Assembly (NCBI RefSeq): GCF_020686945.1
Contig: NZ_JAJEPR010000006.1
Coordinates: 92,840-156,839 of the forward strand
Source of the DNA: Limivivens faecihominis
GTDB taxonomy: Bacteria; Bacillota; Clostridia; Lachnospirales; Lachnospiraceae
DNA: 64,000 bases
Reading direction: 5' to 3'
The notes beneath the pieces were generated by a model. That model was not told the DNA's origin. It was given only the letters and a program-made list of their open reading frames with translations, and did no database searches. Below, in pieces: positions 46,671-55,103 of the stretch. A program made the translations under genes and the position numbers. Position 1 is the first letter of the stretch. Every line of letters begins with the position of its first letter.

Positions 46671-47186
46671 TTACAACTTTTTCACGTCGGTGAATGCTAT
46701 CTCCACCGGCGTATCTCGACCAAACAATTCTACATTGATGGTAACCATCTGTTTGCTGTGGTTCATACTCTGGATGATGCCGACAGTATCTTTCCAGACA
46801 CCACCGGTAATTGTGACGGAATCGCCTTCCTGGAAGTCCACTTCCAGTTCCCCGGGCTGAATGCCCAGCGGCTGCATTTCCTCTTCGGTCAGCGGAACCG
46901 GCTTTGATCCAGGACCAACGAATCCGGTAACACCGCGGGTATTTCTAACCACATACCATGTGTCATCGTTCATAACCATGTTGAGAAGCACATAGCCAGG
47001 AAACAGCTTTCTCTGAACCTGTTTCTTCACACCGTTGCGTACCTCCACAACATCCTCCATGGGGACCCGAACCTCCAGAATCTGATCTTCCAGATGGCGG
47101 TTCTCGATGGTTTTCTCGATGTTGGCCTTTACCTTGTTTTCATACCCTGAATAAGTATGAACTACATACCAGTTTGCTTCTGCCAT
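46671..47186 (-). CDS. nusG: Transcription antitermination factor NusG
   Basis: NusG binds the RNA polymerase clamp and increases processivity or, in Firmicutes, pausing. The 171-residue product has the NGN domain (NWYVVHTYSGYENKVKANIE at residues 5-24, and RKLFPGYVLLNMVMNDDTWY near 80) and a C-terminal KOW domain (DFQEGDSVTITGGVWKDTVG). It sits between secE and rplK in the canonical order. Confidence 0.97.
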   Translation of the reverse strand: MAEANWYVVHTYSGYENKVKANIEKTIENRHLEDQILEVRVPMEDVVEVRNGVKKQVQRKLFPGYVLLNMVMNDDTWYVVRNTRGVTGFVGPGSKPVPLTEEEMQPLGIQPGELEVDFQEGDSVTITGGVWKDTVGIIQSMNHSKQMVTINVELFGRDTPVEIAFTDVKKL

Positions 47187-47205
47187 ATCTTCACCCTTGT
47201 CCTTA

Positions 47206-47424
47206 TTATTTCACTAAGAAATCAATACCGTATTGTACCACGAAGTCAACGACGGCGATCAATACACCAAGTAAGATAGAAACAACTGCGACAGCAAGAG
47301 TCTCTTTACCGAGCTCTGTTTTGTCCGGCCAAATGATTTTATGAAACTCAGATTTCAGACCGTCAAACCAGCTCTTTTTCGGAGCTTTGGCTTTCGTCTT
47401 CTCAGCCTTAGCAGAATCTCCCAT
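47206..47424 (-). CDS. secE: Preprotein translocase subunit SecE
   Basis: SecE stabilises SecY in the protein-conducting channel. The 72-residue product has a charged N-terminus, the conserved amphipathic segment SEFHKIIWPDKTELGKET, and one membrane helix (LAVAVVSILLGVLIAVVDFVV). The ATG at 47424 is chosen, with GGGAG 8 nt upstream; a GTG three codons earlier overlaps that site. Confidence 0.95.
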   Translation of the reverse strand: MGDSAKAEKTKAKAPKKSWFDGLKSEFHKIIWPDKTELGKETLAVAVVSILLGVLIAVVDFVVQYGIDFLVK

Positions 47425-47458
47425 ATCATTCACTCCCTTGCGTAGTTCCTACCGGAAA

Positions 47459-47608
47459 TTACTTGGTTTCTTTGTGTAAAGTGTGAGTCTTGCAGAATCT
47501 GCAGTACTTCTTAGTCTCCATACGTTCGGGATGAGCTTTCTTATCCTTCATCGTATTGTAGTTTCTCTGTTTACACTCAGTGCATGCCAATGTGATCTTT
47601 ACGCGCAC
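47459..47608 (-). CDS. rpmG: 50S ribosomal protein L33, zinc-type
   Basis: This 49-residue protein is read directly from the sequence. It starts at GTG 47608 with MRVKITLACTECKQRNY and ends CRFCKTHTLHKETK. The two Cys pairs, CTEC and CRFC, mark the zinc-binding form of L33. It is the first gene of the rpmG-secE-nusG-rplKA transcript. The purine-rich AGGCGAGGTGGAGG lies directly before the GTG. Confidence 0.93.
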   Translation of the reverse strand: MRVKITLACTECKQRNYNTMKDKKAHPERMETKKYCRFCKTHTLHKETK

Positions 47609-47693
47609 AACCTCCACCTCGCCTTCTTAAATTTCATTTGCTGTTCGATGTTTTTTAGGCATAAAAAAAAGACCTACTTCCATTCGCTCGTCT

Positions 47694-47723
47694 ATCTTAC
47701 CATAGTCCATGTGGGGAAGTCAA
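47694..47723 (-). promoter_or_regulatory. Promoter of rpmG-secE-nusG-rplKA
   Basis: TTGACT (47718-47723) and TAAGAT (47694-47699) on the minus strand with an 18-nt spacer. The leader is about 80 nt and contains a run of T residues after GTAGG at 47664-47681. Confidence 0.65.
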
Positions 47724-47739
47724 GTCTTTTCTTTACTTT

Positions 47740-48612
47740 TTATTTACCCAGGAAATTTTCCGCCACTTCTTTGCCGAAAGGCGTGCCGGCAAGGCCACCC
47801 AGGCCCGTCTCCTTAAGGCTGCTGTTCATCTGGTCGCCCACCTCTTTCATGGCATCGATGACCTGATCCGGCGGGATCCGGCTCTCAATACCGGCAAGGG
47901 CCATATCCGCGGAGGAGAGGGCATTCATGGCTCCCACCACGTTTCGTTTCACGCAGGGCACCTCCACAAGCCCCGCCACCGGGTCACAGACCAGGCCGAG
48001 CAGGTTCTTGATGGCCATGGCCGCCGCGTGGATGATCGCTTTTTCGCTGCCGCCGTGAAGAGCCACCAGAACCCCCGCCGCCATGGCGCTGGCCGTACCG
48101 ATCTCTGCCTGACAGCCGCCGCTGGCTCCGGCGATATAGGCTCTGGCCGCGATGACCTGGCCAATGCCCGCCGCCGTATAGAGAGCGTCGAGAACTTTCT
48201 CCTCCTCCGGCTCATATTTTTTCACATAAGGAACGAGAACCGCCGGCAACACGCCGCAGGCCCCGGCTGTGGGAGCCGCCACGATCCGCTTCATACAGGC
48301 GTTGCACTCGCCCATCTTGAGGGCTCCTGCGATGACCTGCCCTGCGAAGGCTCCGCTTAAGGGTTCATGCTCCGCCAGATATTTTTCCATAATGCCGCCC
48401 TGACCTCCCACGAGACCGCTCCTGGAACGCTCGTTTTCCTTATAACTTCCCGCCGCGTCCCACATGGCCTGCCAGAGAGCGGCCATCTGTTTTCTCGAAT
48501 CCTCCCGGGTGACACCTCTCTCGTTGAGATCGTCCTGAAGTACCGCCTCGCAGAACGGAATCCTGTCTTTTTCGCAGGTGTCAAGGATCTCCTGCAATGA
48601 TGTAAACGCCAT
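47740..48612 (-). CDS. sdaAA: L-serine dehydratase, iron-sulfur-dependent, alpha subunit
   Basis: The alpha subunit of the two-subunit [4Fe-4S] L-serine deaminase converts serine to pyruvate and ammonia. The 290-residue product has the cluster and active-site motifs APTAGACGVLPAV near residue 108, AGASGGCQAEIGTASAMAAG near 160, and GLVCDPVAGLVEVPCVKRN near 205. The ATG at 48612 (MAFTSLQEIL) has a better ribosome binding distance than the ATG at 48618, which overlaps the sdaAB stop. Translation is coupled to sdaAB in either case. Confidence 0.93.
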   Translation of the reverse strand: MAFTSLQEILDTCEKDRIPFCEAVLQDDLNERGVTREDSRKQMAALWQAMWDAAGSYKENERSRSGLVGGQGGIMEKYLAEHEPLSGAFAGQVIAGALKMGECNACMKRIVAAPTAGACGVLPAVLVPYVKKYEPEEEKVLDALYTAAGIGQVIAARAYIAGASGGCQAEIGTASAMAAGVLVALHGGSEKAIIHAAAMAIKNLLGLVCDPVAGLVEVPCVKRNVVGAMNALSSADMALAGIESRIPPDQVIDAMKEVGDQMNSSLKETGLGGLAGTPFGKEVAENFLGK

Positions 48613-48614
48613 GA

Positions 48615-49280
48615 TCATTTTCCCCCTGTACTGATATATGTCACCTTCAGGATGCCCTTTAAGCTCTGAAGGATATTGAGCACGCTTCCGTCGATCTCCT
48701 GGTCAAGCTCCACCACCATGACGGCCCGGCCGCCTCTCCGGTCACGGTAAACGGACATCGTCGCGATGTTGATGGAGAGCATCGAGAGCATCGTCGTCAC
48801 TTCCGCCACGCGGCCCGGCTGGTCCACATGGTTCACGACGATCGTCGGCATCTCGCAGGTGCAGTTGAGCTCGATGCCGTCCAGCTCGTTGATCATGATC
48901 CGGCCGCCGCCGAGGGAACAGGCCTGGACCTTCCTCTCCCGCCCGTTTTTTCCTTTTACATGAAGAACCACGGAATTGGGATGGGCTCCCTTGAGATCTG
49001 CCGTCCCAAAGGTAAACTTCATGCCTTCTTTTTCCGCGATGGCAAAGCTCTCCGGAATCCGCATATCATCCGGCTCCATGCCGAGAAGCCCGGCGATGAT
49101 GGCCCTATCGGTGCCGTGGCCTTTTCCCGTGGCGGCGAAGGAACCGTACATACGGATATCCGCCTCCACCGGCTCCGCCCCCAGAAGCTTCCTTGTCATC
49201 AGTCCGATCCTTGCGGCCCCCGCCGTGTGGGAACTGGATGGTCCCACCATCACAGGACCGAGAATGTCAAAAATGTTCAT
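48615..49280 (-). CDS. sdaAB: L-serine dehydratase, iron-sulfur-dependent, beta subunit
   Basis: The 221-residue beta subunit begins MNIFDILGPVMVGPSSSHTAGAARIG, carrying the PSSSHTAG motif of the serine-binding site. It ends with an ACT domain (VNHVDQPGRVAEVTTMLSML, residues 150-220), which in other members senses serine. It is the first gene of the pair. GAGGG lies before the ATG; only a weak promoter (-10 TAGAAT near 49334) is visible upstream. Confidence 0.93.
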   Translation of the reverse strand: MNIFDILGPVMVGPSSSHTAGAARIGLMTRKLLGAEPVEADIRMYGSFAATGKGHGTDRAIIAGLLGMEPDDMRIPESFAIAEKEGMKFTFGTADLKGAHPNSVVLHVKGKNGRERKVQACSLGGGRIMINELDGIELNCTCEMPTIVVNHVDQPGRVAEVTTMLSMLSINIATMSVYRDRRGGRAVMVVELDQEIDGSVLNILQSLKGILKVTYISTGGK

Positions 49281-49350
49281 TTTACTGCCCTCTTTTTCTA
49301 TAGTTTTTGTCTTTCCCGCCGTCTGTTTCCCATTCTAACACAGGCCGCCT

Positions 49351-49387
49351 AAAAAAAGAAGTCCGGATTCTTCTTTTCCGGACTTCT
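49351..49387 (-). terminator. Terminator of the beta-galactosidase operon
   Basis: AGAAGTCCGGA pairs perfectly with TCCGGACTTCT around a 9-nt loop and is followed by TTTTTTT on the minus strand, directly after the GH42 stop. Confidence 0.93.
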
Positions 49388-49392
49388 CTGAA

Positions 49393-51393
49393 TTATTTTT
49401 CAATTAAGCAGACATCATATTTTTTCAGCACCGTTTCTTCTGTAAGATCTGTTCCTTTCAAGAGGTCTTTTCTGCCTGCGAAAACAGCCGGAAGCTTCTG
49501 CTCTTCGTCCTTAAAGTTCATGACAAAGTAGAGCTTTTTCTCACCCTGCTGCCGGCAGATGACCTCAAGACCGGTCTCTTCCGGAATGAGGCTTTCCACG
49601 CCGGCTTCCTCAAGAGCCATCTTAAGAATATGGGCTTTTCCAGCCTTCTCCAGCTGGGTGCCGATGTAGTAAACGCGGCCTTTTCCGAAACGGTTCCGGG
49701 CTGCTGCCGGTTCTCCCGCATAGAAATCTTCCTCATAGACGCCAAGGCTCTCCGCACCCTCGAGATGCATGCGCTCGCAGACGAGATTACAGGAGTAATG
49801 CGTTCCGTCCATGGTCACGCCGTTCTTCTGCTCCGGAGCCAGGGCGTCGATCTCCTCCACCCAGAGGCCGGCCATTTCCCGTAAAGGTCCCGGATAACCG
49901 CCGAGATATACGTTGTCGGACTGGTCCACAATACCACTCATATAGGTGGTCACAAGGATGCCGCCCTCCCGGACGAATTTTTCCAGGGATTCCTTCATGT
50001 CTTCTTTTACCATATATAAAACGGGAGCCACGATGATCTGGTAGCGGCTGAAATCCGCGTCCACAGGAATCATGTCCACGGGGATATTTTTGTCATAGAA
50101 GTATTCATAATAGGAATGGATCTGATCCTCATAGCGAAGGTCGATGGAGGGTCCGCTGGTGTACTCCAGGCCCCAGTAGTTGTCCCAGTCAAAAATGATG
50201 CCCGCTTTCGACTCGTTCCGGCTGCCGGGGATCAGGCCGCTTAAAGCCTCCAGCTCTTTTCCCAGCTCCTGCACTTCCCGGAAAACTCTCGTGTCCTCGG
50301 TTCCCGCGTGGCTGATGACTGCGCCGTGGAATTTCTCGCAGGCTCCGCGGCTTCTCCTCAGCTGAAAGAACTGGATCGTATCCGCGCCGTGAGCGACAGT
50401 CTGCCAGCTCTGGGCCCGCATCTGGCCTGGGCGCTTCAGGGAGTTGTAGGGCTGCCAGTTCTGCTGGCTCGGCGTCTGCTCCATCAGCATAAAGGGAGCA
50501 TTTTTCAAGCCCCGCATCAGATCGTGACGCATGGCCGTGAGACTCCAGGGCGTGTTGTAGGCCGGGTAGTTGTCCCAGGAGACGATATCCATCTCTTTTG
50601 CCCATTTGAAATAGTCCAGCTCTTTATAAGTACCCATGAGGTTTGTGGTGATGACGGCCTCTTTGTCGTATTTCCGGATAGCGTCCCGCTCGTCCATGTA
50701 GTTCTGAAGCATGCTGTCAGAATTGAACCGCTTGTAGTCGATGGAGAGACCGGCAAAAGCGCTCCGCTCATCCCAGAGACCCTCGCTTAAGGAGTTCGGC
50801 GCTACGATCTCCTCCCAGTCGTAGAAGGTGTGGCCCCAGAACTCGGTGTTCCAGGCCTTGTTCACTGCATCCAGCGTGCCATATTTCTTTCTCAGCCAGA
50901 TACGGAAGGCTTTCTCGCAGTTTTCACAGTAGCAGGTTCCGCCGTACTCGTTGCTCACATGCCAGCATTTCACATGGGGATTGGAGGCATAGCGCTCGGC
51001 AAGCTTCGCTGCCAGAGCCACGGAATACTTCCGGAAGACCTCGGAGTTCGGGCAGGCATTGTGGCGCTGACCGAATTTGTGGCGTCTGCCCTCGTAGTCC
51101 ACGCGCTCAACCTCCGGATATTTCCTGGCCATCCAGGCCGGAAGGGCTCCTGTGGAGGTGGCGAGCACGATGTCGTAATCCTCTTTGTTCAGCATCTCGA
51201 TGATCTCATCCAGCTCGGAAAAATCGTAAGTTTCCTCGGAGGGCTGGATTTTTGCCCAGGAAAATACATTGATCGTGGCGCTGTTGATGCGGGCATCCTT
51301 AAAAATCCGCATGTCCTCCTTCCAGACTTCCTTCGGCCACTGATTGGGGTTGTAATCGCCCCCGTACAAGATACGTTTGATTTCTTTTCCCAT
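49393..51393 (-). CDS. Beta-galactosidase, glycoside hydrolase family 42
   Basis: The 666-residue cytoplasmic enzyme removes terminal beta-galactose (some members act on alpha-L-arabinopyranosides). GH42 features are YGGDYNPNQWP at residues 10-20, acid/base Glu149 in HVSNEYGG, the metal-binding cysteine group TCYCENC just after it, and nucleophile Glu305 in FMLMEQTPSQQNWQP. A flavodoxin-like trimerisation domain and a C-terminal beta domain follow. It is the last gene of the transporter operon, 18 nt after an unrecognised enzyme gene, so it probably cleaves the imported oligosaccharide. Confidence 0.93.
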   Translation of the reverse strand: MGKEIKRILYGGDYNPNQWPKEVWKEDMRIFKDARINSATINVFSWAKIQPSEETYDFSELDEIIEMLNKEDYDIVLATSTGALPAWMARKYPEVERVDYEGRRHKFGQRHNACPNSEVFRKYSVALAAKLAERYASNPHVKCWHVSNEYGGTCYCENCEKAFRIWLRKKYGTLDAVNKAWNTEFWGHTFYDWEEIVAPNSLSEGLWDERSAFAGLSIDYKRFNSDSMLQNYMDERDAIRKYDKEAVITTNLMGTYKELDYFKWAKEMDIVSWDNYPAYNTPWSLTAMRHDLMRGLKNAPFMLMEQTPSQQNWQPYNSLKRPGQMRAQSWQTVAHGADTIQFFQLRRSRGACEKFHGAVISHAGTEDTRVFREVQELGKELEALSGLIPGSRNESKAGIIFDWDNYWGLEYTSGPSIDLRYEDQIHSYYEYFYDKNIPVDMIPVDADFSRYQIIVAPVLYMVKEDMKESLEKFVREGGILVTTYMSGIVDQSDNVYLGGYPGPLREMAGLWVEEIDALAPEQKNGVTMDGTHYSCNLVCERMHLEGAESLGVYEEDFYAGEPAAARNRFGKGRVYYIGTQLEKAGKAHILKMALEEAGVESLIPEETGLEVICRQQGEKKLYFVMNFKDEEQKLPAVFAGRKDLLKGTDLTEETVLKKYDVCLIEK

Positions 51394-51411
51394 AAGTGAT
51401 TTCCTCCAGTC

Positions 51412-53235
51412 TTAACGAATGTTGGCGTAAAGCCCCCAGTCCTGATCATTGGCATAGGGATCGAAGAAGGCCGCTCTCCGGTCGTTGACTTCAAGCGGAT
51501 AGACGTAAGCGCAGGAAGCCCTTCCGTCCGTAAAAAACAGCGGAAGAACGCCGCGAATGGATGCCTCGCCCCGTCGAATCCAGTTCTCGTCCTTTAAAAT
51601 TTCCCCGTACATTTTAAACACTTTTCCCGTGAGGGCGCTCCAGTAATGGGGGAAAGTATCCCCGTAATAGCGCCTCTTGCCGAACCAGTAGCCGTCCCAG
51701 TGACGGATAGCCACCTCGTTCAGGTGATAGTCGGGCTGCATGCCGTTGAACAGTTCCAGAATCTCTACCTGCCTGGCTCCTTCGTCCAGATATTTCTTGT
51801 CCCCGGTCAGGAGATACACTGATAATATCACATCCGCCGCCGGAGCTACAATAGACTGCTCGTAATTTACCTCGGAAGCGGGGTAATTTTTTCCCACCTC
51901 GCACAGATGGTCTGCATGGTCCACAAAAAGCTCCAGCAACTCGTCGTATTCCTTCTGCCAGCCTGCCTTTTTGAGTTCCCCCATGACCAGCGTGACCGGC
52001 AGCTCGATGGGATAAAATTTCCTGCCGCCTTCCTTATAATAATGCCGGATAACCTGACAGCTGTATCTCAGATCTTCATCCTGTTTCCAGAGGCGGTAAA
52101 TTTCCGCAAAAAAGGTCGCAGCCCAGGGAGCATTGTAGAGCCGTTTGAAACTGTCATCCATTCCTGCGTCGTTACAGGTCTTTCCAGTCTCCACATCTAC
52201 CAGTTCCCGTTTCACATAGGTGAGATATTTCTTCAGGCTCTCCTCCAGCTCCGGCTGGCTTCCAGTTTTTTCGCCCTGGAGGAAGCGAGCCATGAGAACG
52301 CCCATTCCGATCCGCTCCCGGCCGCCGTTGAAATCATTTTCCGGTCGGTAAATCTGCCGCTCTTCCTCGTTGTCGTAGATGAGATAAGCGCCCTTCAACA
52401 TTCCTTCTTTTTCATACTGCTGGTGCTCTGCAATAAAATGGCAGCGCTTTTCTGTCAGGCTGTGAATCTCTTCCTGCACGAACAGACGACAGCGCGTATG
52501 TACCTGATCCGCTGCGATCTCGAAGACTTTTTCACCGGGCTCTGCTGCGGTGAAAGTATAAGTGTAAATGCCATCCTCCTCGGTCAGAGCCTCTCCATTT
52601 ACGGATACCTGTTCCGCCTGGAAAGCCGGACGGATCGTGAGCACGCTTTTCTCTCCGGGAAACAGCACATAGCGATCTGCCCGGACATCCACGAAATGAG
52701 GATTGTACTCCCCTGCTTTTTTGAGGAAATCCTCTTTTCCCTCATGAGGGAAAATCACCCAGCGGATGACCTTCTCCTCCCCGGCCTCCAGCTCCATGCC
52801 TTCGGGATGCAGATAAAAACAGCCGCGGTCATTGCTCTGGCGGAGAAGATTCCGCCGGACGCTGTAGGCCGCGAGGCTTCCCTCCGTCACTACCATGCCA
52901 AGATGGGGCGCTTCCCCTCCCATCCGGAGAGCGCAGATCCAACTCACATCCTTTCCGCAGAAAAGATGGGTGTGGCAGCGTCGGATAAGGCTGGTCTTGC
53001 TGTCCTCATACTGATCCGGCACCGGAAAGGAAATCTGGATATCTTCTATATTTGTAAAATAAGGCTTTTTCCCTTCATTTTTGATCCGGATCTCCGTCCG
53101 GACCACATCGCCCTCCCGGACACTGGCGCTTGTCGCGGAGAGCTCCTCCGGCACGCCCACCTCCCCATAGGGAAAATCAGGCCGGACCCAGTTCATTTCG
53201 TAGGGGTCGTTTTTGAATATCAGTTCTTTCATCAT
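51412..53235 (-). CDS. Unrecognised carbohydrate-active protein, probably (alpha/alpha)6 glycosidase-like
   Basis: The 607-residue product has no signal peptide. The N-terminal 260 residues are beta-rich (VREGDVVRTEIRIKNEGKKP, RCHTHLFCGKDVSWICALRM, and ERYVLFPGEKSVL-like RADRYVLFPGEKSVL). The C-terminal 330 residues are helical with an aromatic-rich core (NDAGMDDSFKRLYNAPWAA, NYEQSIVAPAADVILSVYLL, IRHWDGYWFGKRRYYGDTFP). This layout recalls six-hairpin glycosidases such as GH154 or GH88/105 relatives, but I cannot place it with certainty. It lies between the permease and GH42 genes. ATG 53235 is chosen; an ATG at 53232 is also possible. Confidence 0.6.
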   Translation of the reverse strand: MMKELIFKNDPYEMNWVRPDFPYGEVGVPEELSATSASVREGDVVRTEIRIKNEGKKPYFTNIEDIQISFPVPDQYEDSKTSLIRRCHTHLFCGKDVSWICALRMGGEAPHLGMVVTEGSLAAYSVRRNLLRQSNDRGCFYLHPEGMELEAGEEKVIRWVIFPHEGKEDFLKKAGEYNPHFVDVRADRYVLFPGEKSVLTIRPAFQAEQVSVNGEALTEEDGIYTYTFTAAEPGEKVFEIAADQVHTRCRLFVQEEIHSLTEKRCHFIAEHQQYEKEGMLKGAYLIYDNEEERQIYRPENDFNGGRERIGMGVLMARFLQGEKTGSQPELEESLKKYLTYVKRELVDVETGKTCNDAGMDDSFKRLYNAPWAATFFAEIYRLWKQDEDLRYSCQVIRHYYKEGGRKFYPIELPVTLVMGELKKAGWQKEYDELLELFVDHADHLCEVGKNYPASEVNYEQSIVAPAADVILSVYLLTGDKKYLDEGARQVEILELFNGMQPDYHLNEVAIRHWDGYWFGKRRYYGDTFPHYWSALTGKVFKMYGEILKDENWIRRGEASIRGVLPLFFTDGRASCAYVYPLEVNDRRAAFFDPYANDQDWGLYANIR

Positions 53236-53237
53236 CT

Positions 53238-54122
53238 TTACTCCTTTACTCCTCCAAGGGTGATTCCGCTCACAAAATATTTCTGTAAAAACGGATAGAT
53301 ACACAATACCGGTACCATGGAAATGAAGATTTTTGCTGCGTTCATGGTGGTATTGGACATCATGGATGCCTGCTTGATCTGCTCCGCGGTCATGGTGGAT
53401 GTGTCCACCTGGAAAATCAGCTGCTTGATATAGGTCTGCAGGGGATAATATTTCTCTCCGGTGGAAAGAACCAGACCCTGGAAAAAGTCATTCCACTGGG
53501 TTACGATCGTGAACAGAGCGATGGTGGCCAGCACGGGTTTGGAGAGAGGCACCACCACCCGGGCCAGAATATACCAGGCTCCCGCTCCGTCCACCATGGC
53601 GGCTTCCTCCAGCTCTTTCGGGATCTCCTGGAAAAAATTTACCATAAGGATCAGGTTAAAAACCGGGATTCCGCCGCAGACAGCCAGGCCGAAAACACTG
53701 TTGGTCAGGCCATATTTTTTCATGACCATATACCAAGGGATCGTTCCGCCGGAAAACAGCATGCAGAAAACAAACATCCACAGGATCACATTCCGGGCCG
53801 CAAATTCCTGTTTCGTCTTCGCCAGGGGATAAGCCGCCATGGTAAGCACCGGAAGGGTGATCACCAAGGAGAGTATAACCCTTTTTACAGAAACAAAAAA
53901 GGATACAAAAAACGCTTTTTCACCCATAATTTCTTTGTATGCCTGAAGGGTGAAGCCCACGGGCCAGAAAGTCACAAGACCGGCCTCCGCCGCCTCCTTG
54001 GAACTGAAGGAAACGGCCAGATTATAAAGAAGCGGGAGCAGACAGCTTAAGGCCAGAATGACCAGGATCACCACAAAGAATCCCTGAAGTATGCGGCTTC
54101 CCACTGTTTTTTTCTCTACCAT
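53238..54122 (-). CDS. ABC transporter permease, LplC/YtcP-like
   Basis: The 294-residue membrane protein has six predicted segments and the EAA loop EEAAMVDGAGAWYILARVVVP near residue 185, typical of the CUT1 carbohydrate family. The segment MFSGGTIPWYMVMKKYGLTNS is characteristic of the LplC/YesQ branch that imports complex oligosaccharides. It lies 12 nt after the partner permease. The ATPase is not encoded here, so a shared MsmK-type ATPase is expected. Confidence 0.92.
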   Translation of the reverse strand: MVEKKTVGSRILQGFFVVILVILALSCLLPLLYNLAVSFSSKEAAEAGLVTFWPVGFTLQAYKEIMGEKAFFVSFFVSVKRVILSLVITLPVLTMAAYPLAKTKQEFAARNVILWMFVFCMLFSGGTIPWYMVMKKYGLTNSVFGLAVCGGIPVFNLILMVNFFQEIPKELEEAAMVDGAGAWYILARVVVPLSKPVLATIALFTIVTQWNDFFQGLVLSTGEKYYPLQTYIKQLIFQVDTSTMTAEQIKQASMMSNTTMNAAKIFISMVPVLCIYPFLQKYFVSGITLGGVKE

Positions 54123-54134
54123 ATGAAAACCTCC

Positions 54135-55037
54135 TCAGAAAATGCGATAGTTTGCTTTTTTATACGCAATGAGATAGGACAGCGAGATCATTAGAAAACC
54201 GATGACGGATTTCAGCAGTCCCACAGCCGTTGCCAGGGAGAACTGAAGATCATTTAAGCCCACCCGGTAAACCCAGGTATCGATGATATCGCCGGTGGAA
54301 TAAACAGCCTGATTGTAAATGTTGTAGATCTGATCGAAGCCCGCGTTGAGGATATTTCCCAGAGCCAGGATCGTCATAAGCACGATTACCGGCTTGAGTC
54401 CCGGCAGCGTGATGTGCCACATCCGGCTCCAGCGCCCTGCCCCATCAATGGCTGCCGCCTCATATAAGGAAGGGCTGATGCCGGTGAGGGCCGCCAGATA
54501 GACCACGGCGTTAAAGCCAAATTCTTTCCAGACATCGGTACCGATGGCCAGGGTCCGGAAAAGCTTTGAGATTCGAAAAAAAGCGATGGGCTCCATTCCA
54601 AGAGCAGAGAGTACCATGTTGACCGGGCCGTAGAGGCCGAACACATCCAGAAGGATACCGCCCATAATAACCCAGGAAATGAAATGCGGCAGGTAAACGA
54701 CTGTCTGAATGCAACGCTTGAAGGCCACATTTTTGATCTCGTTGAGGAGCAGGGCGAAGATCACCGGAACCAGCACATTCAGAAGAAGCTTGCCCACGGC
54801 GATGACAATCGTATTGGTAAAAATCTGAGAGACGTCTTTGAGCTGAAACATATACTCAAAATTTTCCAGTCCAATGAATTTGGAACGGAAGATTCCCTTG
54901 CCCGGGTTGAAATCCTGAAAGGCCATGATGATGCCGAACATGGGAACGATATTGATGAGAACCATCCAGACCAGCGCCGGGATCACCATGATACAGTAGG
55001 CTCCTTTTCTGGATTGAAAGATATTCTTTTTCTGCAT
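54135..55037 (-). CDS. ABC transporter permease, LplB/YtcQ-partner-like
   Basis: The 300-residue membrane protein has six predicted segments and the EAA loop YEAAAIDGAGRWSRMWHITLP near residue 195. RKGAYCIMVIPALVWMVLINIVPMFG at the N-terminus is typical of the LplB branch. It pairs with the downstream permease to form the membrane pore. AAAGGAAAG lies before the ATG. Confidence 0.92.
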   Translation of the reverse strand: MQKKNIFQSRKGAYCIMVIPALVWMVLINIVPMFGIIMAFQDFNPGKGIFRSKFIGLENFEYMFQLKDVSQIFTNTIVIAVGKLLLNVLVPVIFALLLNEIKNVAFKRCIQTVVYLPHFISWVIMGGILLDVFGLYGPVNMVLSALGMEPIAFFRISKLFRTLAIGTDVWKEFGFNAVVYLAALTGISPSLYEAAAIDGAGRWSRMWHITLPGLKPVIVLMTILALGNILNAGFDQIYNIYNQAVYSTGDIIDTWVYRVGLNDLQFSLATAVGLLKSVIGFLMISLSYLIAYKKANYRIF

Positions 55038-55103
55038 AAGGCTTTCCTTTCTGAAAAAGGGTGTTCGGAATATTTTGCATCCCGTCCACCCTTTTCCTGT
55101 GAT

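Noticed and set aside
47434..47458. tRNA-Trp gene near secE, as found in some bacteria
   Set aside because: The gap between secE and rpmG is only about 35 nt and cannot hold a tRNA.
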